Positions 16,195 to 23,998 of a stretch of 64,000 nt of DNA are shown here, in pieces. The notes beneath the pieces are model-generated. The model was not told the DNA's origin. It made no database searches and was given only the letters and a program-made list of their open reading frames with translations. The stretch lies in NCBI GenBank assembly GCA_938084575.1, contig CALKFG010000005.1:310001-374000 (forward strand). The letters run 5' to 3'. How positions within the stretch are numbered: position 1 is the stretch's first letter; each line of letters begins with the position of its first letter. This DNA comes from an uncultured Hyphomonadaceae bacterium (GTDB lineage: Bacteria > Pseudomonadota > Alphaproteobacteria > Caulobacterales > Hyphomonadaceae). The translations under genes were made by a program, and so were the position numbers.

Positions 16195-16821
16195 TCAGGC
16201 CTGGGTCACGTCGGCAATCAGTCCCCGCAACATCAGGCGCAGCGTGCCCTTGGCCTCCTCGCCGGACATGTTCTGGTCCTGTCTCAGGCGGCGCCACGTC
16301 GCGAAAGACAGCGTGACCTCCAGCGCGGCAAAAAGTTGTCGGTCGGCCACGATTTCCCCGGGCAGTATGGCGGTCAGTGTGGACCGGAGCATTTTGACGT
16401 CTTTCTGGTACTGTTTGCGCAGGAAATCGGACTGAAAATAGCGCAGGGTCATGCAGACCTTCATTGGGAAAACGCTCTCATAAATATCGGCGCGTTTTTC
16501 AACACACTCCATGAGACGTTCGCGCCAGGTCGCACTCTCATACGGTGCCAGCAGCTTCGGCATGATGGCCGTGGCAAGCGCTTCGGTCATTTCATTGTAG
16601 ATGCTGTCCATATCTTCAAAATGGCGGAATACGGTCCTGAGCCCGACATTGGCCCGGTCTGCGACGCTGGCCGCGCTGGGCGACATATTGCCTTCGCCCA
16701 GAAGGTCGAACAGGGCTTCTATGATCCGGCGCCGGCTGCGGCCGCTGCGTAGCCGACGACCATCCTCCGTAACAGCCTCAAATATCGGCCAGGGGCTTTT
16801 GGTTTGGGTCGCTGTGCTCAT
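16195..16821 (-). CDS. TetR/AcrR-family transcriptional regulator
   Basis: A 208-residue TetR-type regulator and the only DNA-binding protein of the island. The helix-turn-helix lies at about residues 49-70 (SAASVADRANVGLRTVFRHFED) after a basic arm (RSGRSRRRIIEALFDLL). The remainder is a helical ligand-binding domain. It is the last gene of the reverse operon GST-sulfatase-membrane protein-TetR, whose promoter carries the dyad at 20027-20049, so autoregulation is likely. The same dyad core at 12308 and 5737 suggests that it controls the whole 3.2-20 kb island. The ligand is presumably a substrate or intermediate of the pathway. Confidence 0.9.
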   Translation of the reverse strand: MSTATQTKSPWPIFEAVTEDGRRLRSGRSRRRIIEALFDLLGEGNMSPSAASVADRANVGLRTVFRHFEDMDSIYNEMTEALATAIMPKLLAPYESATWRERLMECVEKRADIYESVFPMKVCMTLRYFQSDFLRKQYQKDVKMLRSTLTAILPGEIVADRQLFAALEVTLSFATWRRLRQDQNMSGEEAKGTLRLMLRGLIADVTQA

Positions 16822-16828
16822 GCCGGGC

Positions 16829-17269
16829 TTATCCTTTGGATGCTCGCACCGACATCATAAACCCGATTGCGAATAAGGGAATAATCAACAGCGTCGCGTA
16901 GGCCTCCGGAGGATGGTGATCGCCGCCTTTCGGGCCCCAGAAATGCCAGCCATGCGCCAGACGTTCCAGGGTCAGCAGCCCCAGCGCAAGTGGCACGAGG
17001 CTGCGGTACCTGACAAGGATCGCCAGCAGTATCAACCCCCAGACCAGCTGGGTCACGCCGGCCCAGGCCATCAGGGCGATCACCCGGCGGCCATGCGGGC
17101 TGTCGGGGTCGAGCCCCATGCCAGCGATGCTGTTGGCGCCGCCATCGGGCAGGAAGGCATGGATACAGGCGGGGATGAGGGTGGCGACAATGGCGAAGCC
17201 GAGAATAAAAAGGGCGCTGCGGCCGCCCCGATAGGCGGCATTGGTGGCGGTGGGGAAGATCGTCAACAT
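16829..17269 (-). CDS. Small four-helix integral membrane protein, unknown
   Basis: A 146-residue hydrophobic protein with about four transmembrane segments (near residues 18-40, 64-85, 87-105 and 124-142) and short polar loops. The conserved-looking loop LERLAHGWHFWGPKGGDHHPPE is rich in His and Trp and could bind a metal or ligand. I do not recognise the family. The ATG at 17269 lies 11 bases after the sulfatase stop, but GGAGG sits only two bases before it, so a GTG at 17272 or coupling to the sulfatase is possible. Between sulfatase and tetR in the operon. Transporter-like function cannot be claimed from one small four-helix protein. Confidence 0.72.
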   Translation of the reverse strand: MLTIFPTATNAAYRGGRSALFILGFAIVATLIPACIHAFLPDGGANSIAGMGLDPDSPHGRRVIALMAWAGVTQLVWGLILLAILVRYRSLVPLALGLLTLERLAHGWHFWGPKGGDHHPPEAYATLLIIPLFAIGFMMSVRASKG

Positions 17270-17280
17270 CACCTCCGGGA

Positions 17281-18954
17281 TCAGTTTGGCCAGATGACGT
17301 AGTCGTCTTCCGGCGTCGCAATCTGGTCGACCGTCTTATCCACCAGGATCGGGCTGGCAATCCTGTGCGGGTAAAGTGGTTCAACTGCGTTGGCAAAATG
17401 GTCATCGAGCAGGCCCTGCAGCTCCGCCACCTTATCCAGGCGTGCCGCCGCAAGATTGACCTCTTCAGTCGGGTCTGTCGCCAGATCGAACAGCCAGGTC
17501 TTGTCCTGTATGCCATCGACCTGCAGCTTCCAGTCGCCCGCCCGCACGACCCGATAAAGCCCGGACTGCCAGAAGATCGCATCATTCGGACGTCGGATCA
17601 CACCTTCGCCCGTGGCCGCAGGCAGGATGTTCTGACCATCAATGACCCGGTCGCCGGGAAGCGCTGCACCCGCTGCGGCGGCGAGCGTGGGGAGCAGATC
17701 GATATGCGCGACCGGCGCATCGACGACCGTGCCGGGTACAATCCGCTGAGGCCATTTGACAAACATCGGCACGCGGATGCCACCTTCGAACAGCGTGATT
17801 TTCCAGCCGCGATAGGGCGCATTGACCTCAGGCAGGCCGATATAACCCGCACCGCCATTGTCACTGCTCAGCACGATAAGGGTATTGTCGGCCAGGCCTT
17901 CCGCTTCAAGCTTGTCCATGACGCGGCCAACGCTGCGATCAAGAGCGCGGATCATGGCCGCATAAACCCGCAGCCGATGCGGTTCCAGATCACCGACAGC
18001 ATCATAATCTTCCCGGGTTGCCTGCAGGGGCGTATGCGGGGCCCAGTGGGCCAGGTAGAGAAAGAAGGGCCGGTTCTTATTGGCCTCTATGACCTTCAGG
18101 CTTTCATCGGTCCACCAATCGGTGAGATAGCCACCAGGCTTGAACGGCGCGCCGCCATTGAATGATGCGGCATAGGACATGGCGGCCCAGAGGAATTTAT
18201 CGATCGGGTCAAAGTCGAGCTTGGCATTGACCCCTGCGGGATCGTCCTCTGGCAGGAACAGGCCGCTGTGCATCAGCAGGCTTTCGTCGAACCCCTGCGC
18301 ATTGGGCAGAAAGTCGGCCCGGCGTCCGAGATGCCATTTTCCGATATGGACGCTGTGATAGTCCTGCTGCTGCAGCAACTCGGCAATGGTGATTTCAGAG
18401 CCCGGCAGGCCCTGGTCATCATAGGCCAGCCCATCTTCATCAACGCCGCGATTGGGTTCTATTTTTGGCAATGTGCCGCGGTCCATGGCATTTCCGATCA
18501 AAGAGATCGCCGTGCTCATGCCGTCCGGTGTGGGGGTGAATTCAAAGCCTGTGCGGGTTGGATAGCGTCCGGTCATCAGCATGGCCCGCGACGGCGCGCA
18601 GGTGCCGGTCCCGGAATAGGCCTGCGTAAAGATAGCCCCTTCGGCACCGAGCCGGTCGATGTTTGGCGTCGGGACGCGGCCGTCGGCGACACCCCCCCCG
18701 AAGGCGGAGAGGTCATTATAGCCAAAATCATCAAGCAGAATGAATACGATATTGGGCGGGCGTTCTGTTGCGGAGACCACGGCTTCCGCCGGGCCTTGCT
18801 GCCAGACCACCGGTTGATGCGGCGCGATGGCAACGCGGTTGGCTTTAATCCGGTTGAGAAGAAGATGGGTCAGGAGCGTGGTGCGGTTGGACCAGGCCAG
18901 AGCCCCGCTGCCAAGTAGAAGAATGAGCAGACCAATGATGACTTTTTTCGACAT
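17281..18954 (-). CDS. Arylsulfatase-type sulfatase, membrane-anchored (motif CAPSR)
   Basis: A 557-residue type I sulfatase. Residues 5-22 are an N-terminal signal anchor. PNIVFILLDDFGYNDLSAFGG supplies the metal aspartates, and Cys119-A-P-S-R then AMLMTGRYPTRTG is the classic formylglycine signature. HIGKWHLGR and LIVLSSDNGGAGYIG complete the active site. A G-x-x-P-Y-R-G-W-K and GGIRVPMFVKWP segment matches arylsulfatases. It is preceded by the long GST gene with a 3-base gap. It differs from the island's other sulfatase in motif, length and anchoring (N-terminal here, C-terminal there), so the two are unlikely to be recent duplicates and may act on different sulfate esters. Confidence 0.93.
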   Translation of the reverse strand: MSKKVIIGLLILLLGSGALAWSNRTTLLTHLLLNRIKANRVAIAPHQPVVWQQGPAEAVVSATERPPNIVFILLDDFGYNDLSAFGGGVADGRVPTPNIDRLGAEGAIFTQAYSGTGTCAPSRAMLMTGRYPTRTGFEFTPTPDGMSTAISLIGNAMDRGTLPKIEPNRGVDEDGLAYDDQGLPGSEITIAELLQQQDYHSVHIGKWHLGRRADFLPNAQGFDESLLMHSGLFLPEDDPAGVNAKLDFDPIDKFLWAAMSYAASFNGGAPFKPGGYLTDWWTDESLKVIEANKNRPFFLYLAHWAPHTPLQATREDYDAVGDLEPHRLRVYAAMIRALDRSVGRVMDKLEAEGLADNTLIVLSSDNGGAGYIGLPEVNAPYRGWKITLFEGGIRVPMFVKWPQRIVPGTVVDAPVAHIDLLPTLAAAAGAALPGDRVIDGQNILPAATGEGVIRRPNDAIFWQSGLYRVVRAGDWKLQVDGIQDKTWLFDLATDPTEEVNLAAARLDKVAELQGLLDDHFANAVEPLYPHRIASPILVDKTVDQIATPEDDYVIWPN

Positions 18955-18957
18955 GTC

Positions 18958-20001
18958 TTAAGCCTCTGCACAGAAGAGCAGGCCACAGCCCGATCCGGAC
19001 AATAACGCATCGACAGCGCCACGTTCATTGCCTGAAAGCCGGGCATAATCGTCACGCAGCCAGGTGAGGCATTTGGCCTGGTATTTGAAAACGGGCTGTG
19101 TCCAGGGTCGCCCGTCAATCTCGGTAGTAAAGCTTTCCTCGCCGGCCGCGACGGCCGCGGAATTTGCCAGCATGGCCGGGGCGTAGGTCCGGCCGATTTC
19201 CGCCAGAAGCGGCCTCAGCGCAAGCGAGGCCTCTTCTGCCGTGAACCAGTCTGTCTCCGCCGGGTTCAGGCCACACAGATCGTCCATCAGATCGATCCAG
19301 GCGCGGACCCGTGGGGAGATCTTTGCCGTAATGGCAGACGAGGTGGGTTCGACAATGGCCAGCTGGGTCAGTTGCCCAAACAGGGCGAAATCGGCGGATG
19401 AGGGCCGCCCCCCGAGGACAAATCCCTTCTGTTGCAGCAGGTCATCGAGAAGCCGGATCAGGCGGTCATAGGCGTCCTCAATGGTTCTCGCCGTGACCGA
19501 ATTGGAGCCAACGACATATAACCGGTCGATCTGGCGTTTGGCAAAATAATCGGCCATCTCCGCCGCCTTGTCTTCGGGCGCTGTGTTCATCCCCCAATAG
19601 ACCAGGAGGGGTGCGGCATTTGTCCAGTCTGCCTGATGGGCCCAGCGGAAATGAAACATCGCCTTGGTCAGCCATTCATCGGCATAATCTTCGATCAGGT
19701 CATTGATGAATCTGAGAGTTGGATCCTGCGGGATCACCGACCTGCCGGCATAGTCTGTTTCCAGGCGCCGGATGATTGGCGTCGAATCGGTGACCGGCAC
19801 CAGCGCGCCTGTCTCGCCGTCCGGGAAAAAGAAGATCGGCAGCAGGCGAACCGGCGGTGATGGATACCCCTCGGGAATCTGACCATTTCCCCAAAAGACG
19901 GAATAGGGAATGTGGCGATACCGCAAAACACCGATCATTTTGCGCGTATAGGGAGATCCGGGCGCGCCGGTCAGTTCCAGCCTCTGGGGTCGTGATGCCA
20001 T
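18958..20001 (-). CDS. Long glutathione S-transferase-like protein (paralogue C)
   Basis: A 347-residue member of the same long-GST group as the proteins at 9942-11057 and 11073-12212. The shared opening is LTGAPGSPYTRKMIGVLRYRHIPY, followed by DSTPIIRRLE and the block IEDYADEWLTKAMFHFRWAH; LGGRPSSADFALFGQ is the GST-C motif. The start at 20001 (MASRPQRLE) is chosen because AGGAGG lies 9 bases upstream. An in-frame ATG at 20028 sits on operator site 3 and lacks a ribosome-binding site. First gene of the operon ending in tetR. Confidence 0.88.
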   Translation of the reverse strand: MASRPQRLELTGAPGSPYTRKMIGVLRYRHIPYSVFWGNGQIPEGYPSPPVRLLPIFFFPDGETGALVPVTDSTPIIRRLETDYAGRSVIPQDPTLRFINDLIEDYADEWLTKAMFHFRWAHQADWTNAAPLLVYWGMNTAPEDKAAEMADYFAKRQIDRLYVVGSNSVTARTIEDAYDRLIRLLDDLLQQKGFVLGGRPSSADFALFGQLTQLAIVEPTSSAITAKISPRVRAWIDLMDDLCGLNPAETDWFTAEEASLALRPLLAEIGRTYAPAMLANSAAVAAGEESFTTEIDGRPWTQPVFKYQAKCLTWLRDDYARLSGNERGAVDALLSGSGCGLLFCAEA

Positions 20002-20026
20002 GGGGAAAGGTCCTCCTGAAACTTTC

Positions 20027-20049
20027 ATATGGCATTTCTAATGCCATAT
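20027..20049. promoter_or_regulatory. Island operator site 3, perfect 10-bp inverted repeat
   Basis: Two perfect arms, ATATGGCATT (20027-20036) and AATGCCATAT (20040-20049), surround TCT. The core TGGCA-N7-TGCCA has the spacing of sites 1 and 2. It overlaps the -10 and likely start point of the promoter for the GST-sulfatase-membrane-tetR operon, a classic repression position for a TetR protein. Confidence 0.8.
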
Positions 20050-20075
20050 TATCGGGCGGAGCAACATATATTCAA
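20046..20075 (-). promoter_or_regulatory. Promoter of the long-GST-sulfatase-tetR operon
   Basis: On the reverse strand TTGAAT (20075-20070) and TAATAT (20051-20046) are separated by 18 bases. The -10 overlaps the outer end of operator site 3, and the translation start is 45 bases downstream. Confidence 0.6.
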
Positions 20076-20161
20076 TCTACCCCCTTGGCGGGACCGGTCT
20101 GCAACCGGCGGGACGCCGCCGCGTCCGCCAGTTTGCAGGATGGGGCCGACCCTTGTCCAGA

Positions 20162-21280
20162 CTAGCCGCCCGACAGCGCGGGGGCCATGCAGTCAAGGCC
20201 GGTGACCGGCGCTGTGTCGCAGGTGTACACCCGAACCCAGTCGACCAGAAGCTGGCTGGGGATGGTATTGGGGTCGAAGCTGAGCTCATTCGAACCCTCG
20301 GGCCAGTTTCCGCCCACGGCCAGATTGAACATCAGGTAGAAAGGCCGGTCAAAAGGCGCGAGATCGTTCCCGGCGGCTTCGGCTGAGACCGTGAACCAGT
20401 TCGTCTGGTCGGCGGAAAAATAGTGCACATCGTCAACAAACCAGTTGATCCGTCCGTCACCCCACTCAATGGCATAGACATGATAATTGTCGTCTGGCTG
20501 CGCTGCATCTGGCAGTGTGTAGGCCCGTCCGATCAGCTGATTGGCCGGCCAGGGATTGCCGAAATGGAGCGCGCCATGCACCCGGTTTTCGGACGTGCCT
20601 CCCTGACAATCGGCGCAATAGGCTCCCAGATTCACGGCTTCCATGATGTCGATTTCGCCAGACAGCGGCCAGGTTCCGTAATAGTCCTCAGCCGACAACA
20701 TCCAGAAAGCCGGCCATATGCCCTGGCCAGCCGGCAGCTTCAGGCGGGCGGCAAACCGGCCATATTTCCAGTCGGCCAGCCCCCGGGTTCTGACTTTTCC
20801 GGAGGTATAGCTTTTCGACCCCTGCTCGGGAGAGTTCCGCTCCTGCGGATATAAGGGGCCGGTAAACTCTTCTTTGACCGCAACCAGGCGCAACAGGCCG
20901 TTGACCAGATCAACATTGGTCTGCCTGTCTGTATAGCACTGGCGTTCATTATTGCCGCCGCCCCAGCAGGACACTTCGGGCTGCCATTTGACGGGGTCCA
21001 GCTCTGACCCATTGAATTCGTCTGACCAGACCAGCTGCCACCCTTTATTCGCTGGCAGGTGATCCGGTCCGTCCGGTGCAGCCGCAGGAACGGGGGGCAT
21101 TGTCGGGCCACCGGTCGGCGGCGGCGGCGGCGGCGGAGGCGGCGGCGGTGGAGGCGGGGGGGGTGGCCCACTGATAGGTGGATTTGGGGCGGGCGAACTT
21201 CCCCCGCCGCCGCCTCCACACGCGACAAGAAAGAGCAGGGGCAGGACGGCTGTGGTCTTGAGCACCTTCGACACGGACAT
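20162..21280 (-). CDS. GH16 endo-beta-glucanase (laminarinase-like) lipoprotein
   Basis: A 372-residue glycoside hydrolase family 16 enzyme. A lipoprotein signal ends LLFLVA-Cys21, followed by a Gly run and an uninterrupted run of 17 prolines (39-55) as a rigid spacer. The catalytic domain (about 78-360) opens WQLVWSDEFNGSELDPVKW and has the GH16 catalytic motif Glu209-I-D-I-M-Glu214, with GLFAARLKLPAGQGIWPAFWMLS-like aromatic substrate-binding residues just before it and GGNWPEG after. Expected activity is hydrolysis of beta-1,3 or mixed beta-glucans such as algal laminarin, at the outer membrane. Its promoter carries a dyad also seen before the zwf operon. It is not part of the TetR island by promoter motif. 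Confidence 0.92.
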   Translation of the reverse strand: MSVSKVLKTTAVLPLLFLVACGGGGGGSSPAPNPPISGPPPPPPPPPPPPPPPPPTGGPTMPPVPAAAPDGPDHLPANKGWQLVWSDEFNGSELDPVKWQPEVSCWGGGNNERQCYTDRQTNVDLVNGLLRLVAVKEEFTGPLYPQERNSPEQGSKSYTSGKVRTRGLADWKYGRFAARLKLPAGQGIWPAFWMLSAEDYYGTWPLSGEIDIMEAVNLGAYCADCQGGTSENRVHGALHFGNPWPANQLIGRAYTLPDAAQPDDNYHVYAIEWGDGRINWFVDDVHYFSADQTNWFTVSAEAAGNDLAPFDRPFYLMFNLAVGGNWPEGSNELSFDPNTIPSQLLVDWVRVYTCDTAPVTGLDCMAPALSGG

Positions 21281-21293
21281 AATCTCTCCATTC

Positions 21294-21335
21294 TGACAGC
21301 TGTGTCATTTAAGGTTGTCCGCTGCGTGATGGCAA
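21294..21335 (-). promoter_or_regulatory. GH16 promoter with TGACA-N4-TGTCA dyad
   Basis: On the reverse strand TTGCCA (21335-21330) and TTAAAT (21312-21307) are separated by 17 bases. TGACA (21294-21298) and TGTCA (21303-21307) form a dyad around GCTG just downstream of the -10, at the likely transcription start and 14 bases before the GH16 ATG. A similar dyad lies in the zwf promoter at 29760-29773. Confidence 0.6.
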
Positions 21336-21434
21336 TAAGACGGTTGATCTTTCTACGGTTAGAAAGACCTGTGCCTTCAACCGGGGCACAAAGCCTGCCA
21401 AGATATGTTTTTATGGAAGCTGAGCGACGCGGAC

Positions 21435-22208
21435 ATGTTGGTCAAAATCGGTCTGAGAGCAGCCCTTATGGGGGTGGTTTTGGCGGCATGGAGCGCCCTT
21501 GCCGTGCCCCGTGCCGCGTGTGCCGGTGAGGTCAGCGTCGCGGTCGCAACCAATTTTCGGTCTGTTCTGGAAGGGCTTCGGCCAGATTTCGAGCGCCAGA
21601 CAGGCCATCGGCTTATCCTGTCGGCCGGATCAACCGGAAAGCTGTATGCACAGATCGGACTGGGTGCGCCATTTGATGTGTTTCTGTCTGCCGATCAGGA
21701 CCACGCCAGAAAACTGGTCGACAGAGGGTTGGCGATCCCCGGGTCGAGGTTCACCTATGCGGTCGGTTTGCTGACCCTCTGGACGCCGCAGTCCGTCGGG
21801 TGGCTGGACGAGAACAGCCTCTCTGATCCGGCGCTCATAAGGCTGGCGCTCGCCAATCCGGACCTTGCGCCGTATGGCCGCGCGGCGACCGATCTCATCC
21901 ATGCCCTGGGCCTTGGACAATCCCTGTCCGGTAAGCTGGTCCTCGGTGAAAATGTCGGCCAAGCCTTTGCTTTCGTTCAGTCCCGGAACGCACAGCTCGG
22001 TTTTGTTGCGCTGTCGCAGGTCCTGTCCCTGCCGGCGGAAAAGCGTGGCGCACGGTGGGACCCTCCTGTTGGCCTGTACCGGCCAATCCGTCAGGATGCG
22101 GTCCTGCTGCAAGCCGGACGGGACAATCCGGCGGCGTCTGCTTTTATGGCATTTCTGGAAAGCGAGCCCATTCAGGGCAGATTGCCCGCGCTTGGATATG
22201 CCCCATGA
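21435..22208 (+). CDS. modA: Molybdate ABC transporter periplasmic binding protein
   Basis: A 257-residue substrate-binding protein with a signal peptide (about residues 1-30, ending RAACA). The mature part shows the ModA pattern: VSVAVATNFRSVLEGL, LSAGSTGKLYAQIGLGAPFDVFLSAD near residues 55-85, and LGENVGQAFAFVQSRNAQLGFVALSQV, which holds the hinge and anion-binding loop. ATG 21435 gives the best signal peptide; an in-frame ATG at 21405 would add ten residues. Its stop overlaps the modB start (ATGA). It delivers molybdate (or tungstate) to ModBC. Divergent from the GH16 gene. Confidence 0.92.
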   Translation: MLVKIGLRAALMGVVLAAWSALAVPRAACAGEVSVAVATNFRSVLEGLRPDFERQTGHRLILSAGSTGKLYAQIGLGAPFDVFLSADQDHARKLVDRGLAIPGSRFTYAVGLLTLWTPQSVGWLDENSLSDPALIRLALANPDLAPYGRAATDLIHALGLGQSLSGKLVLGENVGQAFAFVQSRNAQLGFVALSQVLSLPAEKRGARWDPPVGLYRPIRQDAVLLQAGRDNPAASAFMAFLESEPIQGRLPALGYAP

Positions 22209-22882
22209 TGGTCCCCGAAGTCTCCGCCCTCCTGCTGACCCTCCGTCTCGCTCTGGTGACCACCGGTGTCCTGTTAATCCTCGGGACACCCCTGGCCTGG
22301 TGGCTGGCGACGACGCGCAGCCGCCTGCGGCCGGTTTTCGAAACCCTTGTCGCACTGCCTCTGGTCCTTCCGCCGACGGTGATCGGGTTCTATCTTCTGA
22401 TCGCCCTCAATCCGACAACGCCCCTTGGTGGTTTCTGGCTCACGCTGACGGGTGAGACCCTGACATTTTCATTCACCGGTCTGGTGATTGGTTCTGTGCT
22501 TTATTCCCTGCCCTTCATGGTTCAGCCACTTCAGGCCGCGTTTGAAACGTCAGCCCGAATTCCCATGCAACTTGCCGCAAGCCTGGGCGCTGCGCCTCTG
22601 GATGCTTTCTTTACGGTGGCTGTGCCGGCCTCGATTCGGGGGTTCGTAACCGGCGTGGTGTTGTCTTTCGCCCATACGCTGGGGGAGTTCGGCGTGGTGC
22701 TCATGGTGGGCGGAAACATACCGGAGCGGACCCGGGTTGTGTCCATCGCCATCTATGAGCAGGTAGAAACCCTGAATTATCAGCAGGCCCACGGCCTGTC
22801 GGGGCTGCTTCTGGCCCTGTCGTTTTGTGTTCTCCTATTCGTTTATGTCTTCAATCGACGGTTCCCTGTTCATGTCGGTTAG
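22205..22882 (+). CDS. modB: Molybdate ABC transporter permease
   Basis: A 225-residue integral membrane protein with about five transmembrane helices. The permease loop SLGAAPLDAFFTVAVPASIRGFVTGVVLSFAHTLGEFG carries the EAA-type motif that docks on the ATPase, and VLMVGGNIPERTRVVSIAIY is typical of ModB. Start at 22205 in the ATGATG overlapping the modA stop; the second ATG at 22208 is equally possible. It overlaps modC by 11 bases. Confidence 0.93.
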   Translation: MMVPEVSALLLTLRLALVTTGVLLILGTPLAWWLATTRSRLRPVFETLVALPLVLPPTVIGFYLLIALNPTTPLGGFWLTLTGETLTFSFTGLVIGSVLYSLPFMVQPLQAAFETSARIPMQLAASLGAAPLDAFFTVAVPASIRGFVTGVVLSFAHTLGEFGVVLMVGGNIPERTRVVSIAIYEQVETLNYQQAHGLSGLLLALSFCVLLFVYVFNRRFPVHVG

Positions 22883-23960
22883 CGTGCTTCAGCTCGACCT
22901 CGACACGGTTTATGCCGGGTTCTCCCTGCGTGTGCAGGCAGAGATTCCTTTGCAGGGTGTTACGGCGATTTTTGGACCGAGTGGCAGTGGCAAATCCACC
23001 CTGCTGCGCTTGATCGCCGGGCTGGAGCGGCCACAGCGGGGCCGGATCATGGCGGGTCCGGATGTCTGGGTGGATGCCGGGCAATCCCTGTTCCGGAAAC
23101 CTCATCGGCGTTCTGTGGGGATTGTCATGCAGGGCGCCCCTCTGCTCAACCATCTGAGCGTCCGTGGCAACCTCACCTATGCCGCGCAGCGCCAGGGTGA
23201 CCGCCCGGCGGCCTATCCCTTTTCCAGAGTGGTCGAGTCTCTTGACCTCGAGCCTCTTCTGGCGCGCCGTCCGCCATCGCTGTCTGGTGGGGAACGCCAG
23301 CGCGTCGCCCTGGCGCAGGCCATTCTGACCCGCCCTGGCCTTTTATTGCTGGACGAGCCTTTGTCGGCCCTCGACCGCGCTCGGAAGGCCGAGATATTAC
23401 CTTATCTCCAGGACCTGTCGTCCCGATTTGATTTGCCGATTCTTCTCGTCAGCCACGACGTCGATGAGGTCGTGCGTCTCGCGGATCGTGTCATGGTGCT
23501 GAAAGCCGGGTCTATGGTAGATTTTGGGCCCGTGACGGAAACCCTGAACCGACATGGTTTCGATCGCGACACCATGGACAGAGAAGGCGCCATCCTTTCC
23601 GGCATTGCCAGGAAGATTGATCGCGAGCTCGACCTGATGGAAGTGGAGATTGGCGCCGACACGCTCTTCCTGCCGCGTGAGGAGGGGCGGCAGATCGGCG
23701 ATGTGGTGCCAATATTGATCAGGGCAAGTGATGTGGCGCTGGCGCTGCAACCGCCTGAAGGGTTAAGCATTCGCAACGCGCTTCGAGGCCGGGTGGCGTC
23801 TATCCGGCGATTGCCAAACAGTGCCTTTGCCGAAGTCGGCGTTGATCTTGGCGTTTTGGTCTTGCCGGTCAGGATTACCCGTGCAGCCGTAGAGGCTTTG
23901 TCTCTCCGGGCCGGTCAAAACATCTGGGCCCTGGTCAAGACGACCACCCTGGCCGGCTAG
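22872..23960 (+). CDS. modC: Molybdate ABC transporter ATP-binding protein
   Basis: A 362-residue ATPase of the molybdate importer. Walker A is GPSGSGKST (about residues 34-42), the signature is LSGGERQRVALAQA, Walker B is LLLLDEPLSALD and the H-loop is LVSHDVDEV. The C-terminal part has a TOBE/Mop-like regulatory domain (ALRGRVASIRRLPNSAFAEV). The ATG at 22872 (MSVSVLQLDL) is preferred; ATG 22845 is an alternative inside modB. No modE is nearby and I saw no obvious ModE box upstream of modA. Convergent with eda. Confidence 0.93.
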   Translation: MSVSVLQLDLDTVYAGFSLRVQAEIPLQGVTAIFGPSGSGKSTLLRLIAGLERPQRGRIMAGPDVWVDAGQSLFRKPHRRSVGIVMQGAPLLNHLSVRGNLTYAAQRQGDRPAAYPFSRVVESLDLEPLLARRPPSLSGGERQRVALAQAILTRPGLLLLDEPLSALDRARKAEILPYLQDLSSRFDLPILLVSHDVDEVVRLADRVMVLKAGSMVDFGPVTETLNRHGFDRDTMDREGAILSGIARKIDRELDLMEVEIGADTLFLPREEGRQIGDVVPILIRASDVALALQPPEGLSIRNALRGRVASIRRLPNSAFAEVGVDLGVLVLPVRITRAAVEALSLRAGQNIWALVKTTTLAG

Positions 23961-23998
23961 GTCAAGGCGACGATGTGTGGTTGCGGTCGCAGGCGGGT

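Noticed and set aside
21109-21173. GGC/GGA-rich repeat that looks like a microsatellite
   Set aside because: It encodes the 17-proline spacer of the GH16 lipoprotein and needs no separate function, though its length may vary between strains.
21281-21434. Possible TetR-island operator before modA/GH16 (TGACA...TGTCA)
   Set aside because: Arm spacing is 4, not 7, so it does not fit the island motif; it fits the zwf-type dyad instead.
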